From NCBI RefSeq assembly GCF_900112355.1, contig NZ_FOLM01000009.1:186001-250000 (forward strand): a DNA stretch of 64,000 bases. Reading direction: 5' to 3'. This DNA is from Streptomyces aidingensis (GTDB lineage Bacteria; Actinomycetota; Actinomycetes; Streptomycetales; Streptomycetaceae). Below the pieces are notes generated by a model, which worked only from the letters and a program-made list of their open reading frames with translations, ran no database searches and had not been told where the DNA came from. How positions within the stretch are numbered: the first letter of the stretch is position 1; every line of letters starts with the position of its first letter. A program made the position numbers and the translations under genes. Below, one piece after another: positions 1-6,872 of this stretch.

Positions 1-11
1 CGTACGGGTGA

Positions 12-47
12 GGCGCCGCCCGGGCCGGGCCCGGCCCGGGCGGCGCC
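12..47. terminator. 36-base perfect palindrome, probable terminator
   Basis: Each 18-base half is the exact reverse complement of the other, made only of G and C. As RNA it would fold into a very stable hairpin with a minimal loop. It lies just before the first gene, so it probably ends a gene left of the window and insulates the DUF881 operon. There is no T-tract, which is usual for streptomycete terminators. Confidence 0.6.
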
Positions 48-95
48 GCCCTCCCGCCGGGGGCGCTTTCCGCCCTGCCGTGCGCCCGTGCGACC

Positions 96-1022
96 ATGTC
101 CGCCATGCCACAGCAGCGCGGAGCCCCCGGCCCCTCCCCGGACGCCCCGGACCGGGCCGCCGCGGCCCGCCCGGACGCCTCCATGTGGCTGCTCAACCAG
201 GTCATGGACCACACCCTCGACGAGGGCTACGAGGAGGAGGCCGCCCGGCGGGCGGCCGAGGGCCGCACCGCGGAAACCGGCCCGCTCCGCCCCTGGCTGA
301 TCGCCGGCACCCTGCTGATCGCCATGGTCATCACCCTGGGCGCCGCCCAGGCCCGCAGCTCCCTGCCGGCCGTGGCCAAGGAGCGCCGGGAGCTCATCGA
401 CCGGATCGAGAGCGGCACCGAGCGGGCCGACCGGCTCCAGGAGGAGGTCGACGCGCTCCGTGACGACCTGGCCGACCGGGAACGCGAGGCGCTCCGCGAG
501 GAGGGCGGCGAACAGGCCGAGCTGACCGCGCTGCTGGCCGGCGCGGTCGCCGTCACCGGCCCGGGCCTGGAGATCGTGGTCGACGACGCGGAGAGCGTCG
601 CCCAGGGCCTGCCGGACGGCGCGCGCGACGACACCGACACGGGCCGGGTGCGGGACCGCGACCTCCAGCGGATCGTCAACGGCCTGTGGGCCTCCGGCGC
701 CGAGGCCGTCGCGGTCAACGGCCGGCGGCTCACCGCGCTGTCCGCCATCCGGCACGCCGGAGAGGCCATCCTCGTGGACAACCGCCCGCTGGTGCCGCCG
801 TACACCATCCGGGCGGTCGGCGACGGGCCGGTGCTGCGGGACGCCTTCGAGGAGTTCCAGGAGAACCTCAGCAGCGATCTGCTGACCCTGGAGGAGCTGG
901 AGGAGTACTTCGGCATCCAGGTCGAGATGGCGGTCCGGGAGGAGCTGCGGCTGCCGGCCTCGGCGGGACTCACCCTGCGGACCGCCGAACCCCTGCAGAC
1001 AGGAGAAGGAAACACACCGTGA
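96..1022 (+). CDS. DUF881 membrane protein (first of two)
   Basis: A 308-residue membrane-anchored protein of the DUF881 family, whose biochemical role is not established. Residues 1-65 form a charged cytoplasmic tail. One membrane helix spans about 66-84 (PWLIAGTLLIAMVITLGAA). A charged, heptad-like stretch at about 95-145 suggests a coiled coil, and the DUF881 fold fills the rest, with family-like segments such as VTGPGLEIVVDDA and ASGAEAVAVNG. The stop overlaps the next start by four bases (GTGA), so the two are translationally coupled. A DUF881 / small basic protein / DUF881 trio next to garA is also known in mycobacteria. No clear Shine-Dalgarno precedes the ATG; the ATG nine bases later is an alternative. 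Confidence 0.85.
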   Translation: MSAMPQQRGAPGPSPDAPDRAAAARPDASMWLLNQVMDHTLDEGYEEEAARRAAEGRTAETGPLRPWLIAGTLLIAMVITLGAAQARSSLPAVAKERRELIDRIESGTERADRLQEEVDALRDDLADREREALREEGGEQAELTALLAGAVAVTGPGLEIVVDDAESVAQGLPDGARDDTDTGRVRDRDLQRIVNGLWASGAEAVAVNGRRLTALSAIRHAGEAILVDNRPLVPPYTIRAVGDGPVLRDAFEEFQENLSSDLLTLEELEEYFGIQVEMAVREELRLPASAGLTLRTAEPLQTGEGNTP

Positions 1023-1351
1023 TCGCCGTTCTGGGGCTGGTGCTGGGAGTCGTGGTGGGAGTCCTCACCCGGCCGGTGGTGCCCACCGAGGTGGAGCCGT
1101 ATCTGCCGATCGCCGTGGTGGCCGCGCTGGACGCCGTGTTCGGCGCGCTGCGCGCCCGGCTGGACGGCAAGTTCAGCGACAAGGTCTTCGTCGTCTCCTT
1201 CCTGTCCAATGTGGTGGTCGCCGCGCTGATCGTCTTCCTCGGCGACAAGCTCGGTGTGGGCGCGCAGCTCTCCACCGGGGTCGTGGTGGTGTTCGGCATC
1301 CGGATCTTCTCCAACGCCGCCTCCATCCGCCGTCACATCTTCCACGCCTGA
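1019..1351 (+). CDS. Small basic family protein (DUF1290)
   Basis: A 110-residue membrane protein of the small basic protein family, found between two DUF881 genes in many actinobacteria; its function is unknown. Three hydrophobic segments are visible: residues about 1-17, a middle segment around PYLPIAVVAALDAVFGAL, and a C-terminal segment around VVVVFGIRIFSNAASIRRHIF. The GTG start overlaps the TGA of the upstream gene. A good ribosome site (AGGAGAAGGA) lies inside the end of that gene and decides the start. Confidence 0.88.
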   Translation: MIAVLGLVLGVVVGVLTRPVVPTEVEPYLPIAVVAALDAVFGALRARLDGKFSDKVFVVSFLSNVVVAALIVFLGDKLGVGAQLSTGVVVVFGIRIFSNAASIRRHIFHA

Positions 1352-1365
1352 CCCGCCTGAGGCCG

Positions 1366-2199
1366 ATGACAAGCAACGACACCTCCCCCGAGAACCCCCC
1401 GGACCCCGCCGGACCCGGCGCCGACCGCCCGGACCGCACGGACCGAGCCGACCGCGCCGACCGCACCGCCGGGGACCCGCCGCCGACCGGCCGGGCGGCC
1501 CTGCTGTCCGGGCTGTGGCCGCCGCGGATCAGCCGCGCCCAGCTCATCGTCGCCGCCCTGCTGTTCGTGCTCGGCCTCGGCCTGGCCATCCAGGTCCGTG
1601 CCGCCGGCGAGGACAATGTGCTGCGCGGTGCCCGTCCGGAGGACCTGGTGCGCATCCTCAGCGACCTGGACGAGCGCACCCGCCGGCTGGCCGAGGAGCG
1701 GGACGGCCTGGAGGAGCAGCGCACCGAGCTGGAGTCCAGCTCCGACCAGGCCGAGGAGGCCCGGCGGCAGACCCGGGAGCGGGAACGCCAGCTCGGAGTG
1801 CTGGCCGGCACGGTGGCCGCCACCGGCCCCGGTATCGTGGTGCGGATCTCCGACCCGCTGGCCGGGGTCGGCGCCGACCACCTGCTGGACGCGGTGCAGG
1901 AGCTGCGCGCGGCCGGTGCCGAGGCGCTGGAGATCAACGGTGTGCGGATCGTGGCCGGCAGCTCCTTCACCGACGACGACGGAGCGGCGGTGATCGACGG
2001 CGTGCGGCTTCCCCGCCCGTACGAGATCACCGCCATCGGACGCCCGCAGGATCTGGAACCCGCGCTCAACATCCCCGGCGGAGTGGTCCAGTCGCTGGAA
2101 CAGGAGAGCGCATCGGTCACCATCAGCCGCCCGGAGCAGGTCACCGTGGACGCCTTGCGATCCTCGGAACAGCCTGACTACGCTCAGTCGTCACCATGA
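1366..2199 (+). CDS. DUF881 membrane protein (second)
   Basis: A 277-residue DUF881 paralogue of the first gene with the same plan: an N-terminal tail, one membrane helix at about 58-77, a coiled-coil-like segment at about 95-150 rich in E, R and L, then the DUF881 domain (VAATGPGIVVRISDPLAG; LRAAGAEALEINGVRIV). The tail carries a short D/R/T-rich repeat (TDRADRADRT). It follows the small basic gene after 14 bases, in one operon. The two DUF881 domains may act as a pair in the membrane, but that is inference. Confidence 0.86.
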   Translation: MTSNDTSPENPPDPAGPGADRPDRTDRADRADRTAGDPPPTGRAALLSGLWPPRISRAQLIVAALLFVLGLGLAIQVRAAGEDNVLRGARPEDLVRILSDLDERTRRLAEERDGLEEQRTELESSSDQAEEARRQTRERERQLGVLAGTVAATGPGIVVRISDPLAGVGADHLLDAVQELRAAGAEALEINGVRIVAGSSFTDDDGAAVIDGVRLPRPYEITAIGRPQDLEPALNIPGGVVQSLEQESASVTISRPEQVTVDALRSSEQPDYAQSSP

Positions 2200-2361
2200 G
2201 CGGGGAGTCCGCCCAGGGGGGCTGCCGGGCCGCCGGACGTCCGGTGAGGGAAACTGAACGTGAGGCCCGGACGTTGGCAGGACGTTCGATCAGCCGTGAG
2301 AGACAATGGACCGCCCGTCCGCGCAATCAGGCGGGCGGCCTAGGTGCGAGGGGAATCGCCG

Positions 2362-3096
2362 GTGAGTTTTTTCGCTAAGTTGTTCGGCAGGCGTCAGGGC
2401 GGCACGGACCACGCCGCGCGGCACCGTGCCGACCGGAGTGGCGATACGCCGGCGGGCACGCCGGGCCAGCCGGCCGGGCGCCCCCTGTTCCGGGACCAGG
2501 TCTCCGCTCCGGCCGGCGGCATAGGCCCCGGCGGCGACACCGAGTCCACCGCCGCCATGCCCGCCGTGGGATCGGTCGCCTGTGCCCGCTGCGGCAGCCG
2601 CAACGCCGCCTCCTCCCGCTTCTGCTCCAACTGCGGCAACCCGCTGCGCGGCGGCACCCCCTACGACGGGGCGTCCTCCTCGGACACCACCTCCACGCTC
2701 TCCATCTCCGGGATCGAGGCGTACGAGGCCGAGATGACCGGCCAGACGCCGGGGCTGTCGCCCGAGGCGCAGGCGGCGGTGGACGCGCTGCCGCCCGGCT
2801 CGGCGCTGCTGATCGTGCGGCGCGGCCCCAATTCGGGCAGCCGTTTCCTGCTGGACGGCGATGTCACCACGGCCGGCCGGCACCCGCAGAGCGACATCTT
2901 CCTGGACGACGTCACGGTCTCCCGCCGCCATGTGGAGTTCCGCCGGGAACCCGGGGGCGGCTTCAGCGTCTGTGACGTCGGCAGCCTGAACGGCACCTAC
3001 GTCAACCGCGAGCCCATCGACTCGGTGGTCCTCGCCAACGGGGACGAGGTGCAGATCGGCAAGTACCGGATGGTCGTCTACCTCGGCCAGCGCTGA
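2362..3096 (+). CDS. garA: GarA-type FHA protein with N-terminal zinc ribbon
   Basis: A 244-residue FHA protein. Residues 150-244 closely resemble mycobacterial GarA and corynebacterial OdhI (RRGPNSGSRFLLDGDVTTAG, SDIFLDDVTVSRRH, VGSLNGTYVNREP), which bind phosphothreonine and control 2-oxoglutarate metabolism after phosphorylation by Ser/Thr kinases. DTTS at 108-111 sits where GarA has its phosphorylated ETTS motif. Residues 74-91 form a zinc ribbon (Cys74, Cys77, Cys88, Cys91) that GarA and OdhI lack, preceded by a disordered tail. The GTG start is set by GAGGGG eight bases upstream; an in-frame GTG 18 bases earlier is less likely. Kinase control and target enzymes are inferred from the family. 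Confidence 0.85.
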   Translation: MSFFAKLFGRRQGGTDHAARHRADRSGDTPAGTPGQPAGRPLFRDQVSAPAGGIGPGGDTESTAAMPAVGSVACARCGSRNAASSRFCSNCGNPLRGGTPYDGASSSDTTSTLSISGIEAYEAEMTGQTPGLSPEAQAAVDALPPGSALLIVRRGPNSGSRFLLDGDVTTAGRHPQSDIFLDDVTVSRRHVEFRREPGGGFSVCDVGSLNGTYVNREPIDSVVLANGDEVQIGKYRMVVYLGQR

Positions 3097-3129
3097 GCCG
3101 CCCCGCCCCCGAGCACGGCCGGAGCACGG

Positions 3130-3154
3130 CCGCGGGTGTGTTCGCACCCCGCGG
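3130..3154 (+). terminator. Hairpin after garA
   Basis: CCGCGGGTG pairs with CACCCCGCGG across a six-base loop, with one bulged C. It lies between the FHA gene and the separate promoter of the DUF151 gene, so the two are probably separate transcription units. Confidence 0.5.
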
Positions 3155-3189
3155 ACGTGCTCGACTATCCAAAAGGTCCGCCCTCGTCC

Positions 3190-3195
3190 TAGGGT
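3190..3195 (+). promoter_or_regulatory. -10 box of a leaderless DUF151 transcript
   Basis: TAGGGT ends six bases before the GTG start, and no Shine-Dalgarno lies between them. Transcription would start at or next to the start codon. No good -35 element is visible. Confidence 0.5.
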
Positions 3196-3201
3196 TGCTG
3201 T

Positions 3202-3672
3202 GTGAACCAGCTCGACGTAGTCGGTGTCCGGGTCGAAATGCCCAACAACCAGCCCATCGTCCTGCTCCGGGAGGTGGGCGGCGACCGCTACCTCCCCATC
3301 TGGATCGGCCCCGGGGAGGCCACCGCGATCGCCTTTGCCCAGCAGGGGATGGTTCCCACCCGGCCGCTGACACACGACCTGTTCAAGAACGTCCTGGAGG
3401 CGTTCAGCCAGGAGCTGACCTCCATCCGGATCACCGACCTGCGCGACGGGGTGTTCTACGCGGAGCTCGTCTTCGCCAGCGGCGTCGAGGTCAGCGCCCG
3501 CCCCTCCGACGCCATCGCCCTCGCGCTGCGCGTCGGCGCGCCCATCTACGGCAGCGACGAGGTCCTCGACGACGCCGGGATCATCATTCCGGACGAGCAG
3601 GAGGACGAGGTGGAGAGGTTCCGCGAGTTCCTCGAACAGATTTCGCCGGAGGACTTCGGCACCAGCCAGTGA
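3202..3672 (+). CDS. DUF151 bifunctional nuclease family protein
   Basis: A 156-residue single-domain DUF151 protein. The hallmark stretch is visible (LREVGGDRYLPIWIGPGEA, then PTRPLTHDLF, ARPSDAIALALR, APIYGSDEVLDDAG). A plant member is reported to have nuclease activity; the role in bacteria is uncertain. The acidic C-terminus (DEQEDEVERF) follows the core domain. In mycobacteria the homologue also lies between garA and a MerR gene, so the linkage is old. It appears to be transcribed from its own leaderless promoter. Confidence 0.88.
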   Translation: MNQLDVVGVRVEMPNNQPIVLLREVGGDRYLPIWIGPGEATAIAFAQQGMVPTRPLTHDLFKNVLEAFSQELTSIRITDLRDGVFYAELVFASGVEVSARPSDAIALALRVGAPIYGSDEVLDDAGIIIPDEQEDEVERFREFLEQISPEDFGTSQ

Positions 3673-3711
3673 CGCCGCCCGCCCGCCCCCGGTGACGGGG
3701 CGTGGCGATCG

Positions 3712-3740
3712 TTGACGCACCACAGGTGCGTGCCTAGCGT
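3712..3740 (+). promoter_or_regulatory. MerR gene promoter with operator inside the spacer
   Basis: TTGACG (3712-3717) and TAGCGT (3735-3740) are separated by 17 bases and form a near-consensus housekeeping promoter. The perfect inverted repeat ACGCACC-ACA-GGTGCGT (3715-3731) fills the spacer. MerR-family proteins bind such dyads between -35 and -10, so autoregulation by the downstream gene is likely. Binding is inferred. Confidence 0.7.
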
Positions 3741-3844
3741 CATTGGGGCATGTCTATCAGGAGTGCCGAGCCGCCGCTACCGGCCGGGCACCGGCGGACG
3801 CGGCGACGGACGGGCACGATCAGGCATGCAGAACGGAGGCCGGC

Positions 3845-4459
<615 letters not shown>

Positions 4460-4529
4460 GCGCCCCGCCGCCGGCCGCCCGCCGACGGCGCGGCGCGCGG
4501 TTGTCGGTGCTCCGGGGGACGATCGGTGC

Positions 4530-6017
4530 ATGCGCGGTGTACCGAGCATCCTCCATCTGGACATGGATGCCTTCTACGCCTCGGTCGAGCAGGCCGCCAA
4601 GCCCAGCCTGCGCGGCCGGCCGGTGATCGTCGGCGGCCTCGGCCCGCGCGGCGTGGTGGCCACCGCCTCCTACGAGGCCCGCCTCTTCGGCGTGCGCTCG
4701 GCGATGCCCACCGCGCAGGCCCGCCGGCTCTGCCCCCATGCCGCCTACCTCACGCCCCGCTTCGCGTGCTACCGCGCGGTCAGCGCGGTGGTGCTGGGAG
4801 TGCTGGAGGAGATCTCCCCGCTGGTGGAGCCGCTCAGCCTGGACGAGGCGTTCGTGGACCTGGCGGTGGCCCGCACCGGGCGGGCCCCGGCCACCGGGGA
4901 CGAACTCCGTGCCGCCGCCGAGTCCGTCCGTGCCCGCATCCGCGCGCTGACCGGGCTGACCTGCTCGGTGGGGCTGGCCGGCTCCAAGATGCTGGCCAAG
5001 ATCGGCTCGGAGCGGGCCAAACCGGACGGGCTGGTGGTGATCGTCCCGGGTGAGGAGCGGACCCTGCTCACCCCGCTTCCGGTGCGCACCCTGCCGGGGG
5101 TGGGCCCGGCCACCGAGGCGGCGTTGCGCAAGGCGGGCATCGTCACCGTCGGCGACGCGGCCCGGGCGGGCGAGGACGAGCTGGTCCGGCTGCTCGGCCG
5201 GGCGCACGGCGCCTCGGTGCACGCCATGTCGCTGGGCATCGACGACCGCCCGGTGGTCGCCGAGCGGGACGCCAAGTCCGTCTCCGTGGAGGACACCTTC
5301 GACGAGGACGTCACGGCCCGGCCCCGGGTCAGGCTGGAGGTGGACCGGCTGGCGCTGCGCTGCGCGGAGCGGCTGCGCGCGGCCGGGCGGTCCGGCCGCA
5401 CCGTGGTGCTCAAGGTGCGCGGGCCCGACTTCACCACCCTCACCCGGTCCGAGACACTGCGCGGTCCCACGGACGACCCCGGAGTGATCCGGGAGGCCGC
5501 GGCCCGGCTGCTGGAGGGTGTGGACACCACCGAGGGCGTGCGGCTGCTCGGCGTGGGCGTCAGCGGGCTCGCCGACTTCACCCAGGAGGATCTCTTCGCG
5601 CAGGCGGGCCCCGCCGTCCCGGCGGTTCCACACGGCCCGGACGCCGGTCCGGCCGCGGGCGGGGAGCCGGCCGGCGGGCATCAGGGGGCGGCGCCCGCCC
5701 CGGAGCCCGGGCGGCGCTGGTCGCCCGGCCAGGATGTGACGCACGACGACCATGGCCCCGGCTGGGTGCAGGGCAGCGGGCTGGGCCGGGTCACGGTGCG
5801 CTTCGAACGGCCGGATTCACCGCCCGGCCGGGTGCGCACCTTTGCGGAGCGGGATCCCGCGCTGCACCCCTCCCAGCCGCTGCCGCTGGCCCCGAAAGCC
5901 CTGGCTCAGGACCGCTCCGCCGGTCCTGGCCGCTCGGGCCCGGCCGCCCCCGGAGGCCCGCCCTCCTCGGGCGCGTCCGGTTCCGCCGCCGCGTCCTTCG
6001 GCCCGCCGGGGGAGTAG
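4530..6017 (+). CDS. dinB: DNA polymerase IV (Y family)
   Basis: A 495-residue Y-family translesion polymerase. The catalytic start HLDMDAFYASVEQ carries the first metal-binding Asp and the Phe/Tyr steric gate, and LSLDEAFVDL carries the second acidic pair. The helix-hairpin-helix is at PLPVRTLPGVGPATEAAL, with the little finger domain up to about residue 355. QEDLF in VSGLADFTQEDLFAQ looks like the sliding-clamp binding motif. A Pro/Gly-rich tail of about 135 residues follows and includes a conserved-looking block (GPGWVQGSGLGRVTVRFERP). The 3' end overlaps the convergent PRC-barrel gene by 112 bases. No strong ribosome site precedes the ATG. Confidence 0.92.
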   Translation: MRGVPSILHLDMDAFYASVEQAAKPSLRGRPVIVGGLGPRGVVATASYEARLFGVRSAMPTAQARRLCPHAAYLTPRFACYRAVSAVVLGVLEEISPLVEPLSLDEAFVDLAVARTGRAPATGDELRAAAESVRARIRALTGLTCSVGLAGSKMLAKIGSERAKPDGLVVIVPGEERTLLTPLPVRTLPGVGPATEAALRKAGIVTVGDAARAGEDELVRLLGRAHGASVHAMSLGIDDRPVVAERDAKSVSVEDTFDEDVTARPRVRLEVDRLALRCAERLRAAGRSGRTVVLKVRGPDFTTLTRSETLRGPTDDPGVIREAAARLLEGVDTTEGVRLLGVGVSGLADFTQEDLFAQAGPAVPAVPHGPDAGPAAGGEPAGGHQGAAPAPEPGRRWSPGQDVTHDDHGPGWVQGSGLGRVTVRFERPDSPPGRVRTFAERDPALHPSQPLPLAPKALAQDRSAGPGRSGPAAPGGPPSSGASGSAAASFGPPGE

Positions 6018-6421
6018 ACCGGGCCGGGGGCATGCCCGGCCGGGCCGTGCCGGGGCCGTTCCCGGCCGGCCAGCCGCCCGAAGTCCCGGTCCTCGGCAGC
6101 CGGGGCACCGGGCACGTCCAGACCGTAGTGGTGGTAGAGCTGGAGCTCCTGCTCCGGCGAGAGATGGCGGCCCACCCCGAAGTCCGGGGCCTGCCGGATC
6201 AGCTCCCGGTCGAAGGGCACCCGCAGTGTCTCCTCCACCAGCTCGCTGGGCTCCAGCGGGACAAAGGCGTCACGGCTGAACAGGCCGGTGCGCACGGCCG
6301 CCCACTCCGGCACTCCGGTGGCATCGTCCAGATAGACCTCGTCCACGGTGCCGATCTTGGCCCCGTTGCGGTCCAGTGCCTTGCGGCCGATGAGGCTGCG
6401 CGGATCGATGTCGGTCTGCAT
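5906..6421 (-). CDS. PRC-barrel domain protein
   Basis: A 171-residue protein with an N-terminal PRC-barrel (LIGRKALDRNGAKIGTVDEV, YLDDATGVPEWAAVRTGLF, DAFVPLEPSEL) and a second conserved segment (PDFGVGRHLSPEQELQLYHH) seen in streptomycete relatives. PRC-barrels are small beta-barrels found in RNA-processing, photosynthetic and stress proteins; the role here is unknown. The last 60 residues are low-complexity Pro/Gly/Ala and are encoded antisense to the end of dinB, so the overlap may come from extension of two disordered tails. Confidence 0.82.
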   Translation of the reverse strand: MQTDIDPRSLIGRKALDRNGAKIGTVDEVYLDDATGVPEWAAVRTGLFSRDAFVPLEPSELVEETLRVPFDRELIRQAPDFGVGRHLSPEQELQLYHHYGLDVPGAPAAEDRDFGRLAGRERPRHGPAGHAPGPVYSPGGPKDAAAEPDAPEEGGPPGAAGPERPGPAERS

Positions 6422-6609
6422 GGCTCCTCCCGCTGATCGCCGCCGTTCGCCGCGGATCCATCGCGACGCGGCTCCATGAACCTACGAAACGGCACTTTCC
6501 CCGTCCCGGCCAGTCGAGCCCGCACATCCGCGGGCGCACCCTGCCGGAAACATTCCCGGCACAACCGCCGCAACTGACGCTGGTAGTCTCGAAGACGGCT
6601 GACAACCTC

Positions 6610-6818
6610 GTGCGGGAGAGTCCTCCGGCCGCCGCCGGAGGCGCCGAAGGAGCAAATCCTCCCCGGAAACTCTCAGGCCCCTGTACCGCACGGGCGAAGC
6701 CACTCTGGAAAGCAGGGCGGACGGCGTCGGCAGACCCGGACGCCCTCACCGACGGTGAAAGCCGGGCTCCGCACGTGCGCCCGGTGAAGCTCTCAGGTCG
6801 AATGACAGAGGGGGAGGC
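6610..6818 (+). promoter_or_regulatory. Tandem glycine riboswitch
   Basis: The leader of gcvP shows glycine aptamer hallmarks. GGGAGAG (6614-6620), GCGCCGAAGGAGCAA (from 6641) and ACTCTCAGG (6669-6677) form aptamer 1, ending with the CTCTGGAAAG element near 6703. A second aptamer has ACCGACGGTGAAAGCC (from 6748), GCTCTCAGG (6789-6797) and GACAGAGGGGGAGG (6804-6817). Its P1 start is less canonical. Glycine binding normally turns on glycine cleavage genes. TAGTCT at 6584-6589 is a candidate -10 box for this transcript. The expression platform near the ribosome site was not folded. Confidence 0.88.
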
Positions 6819-6872
6819 CGCTTCGGCACCCGGACCGGTGCCGCAGGTCACAGCGACCAGGAGGCCCTCTCG

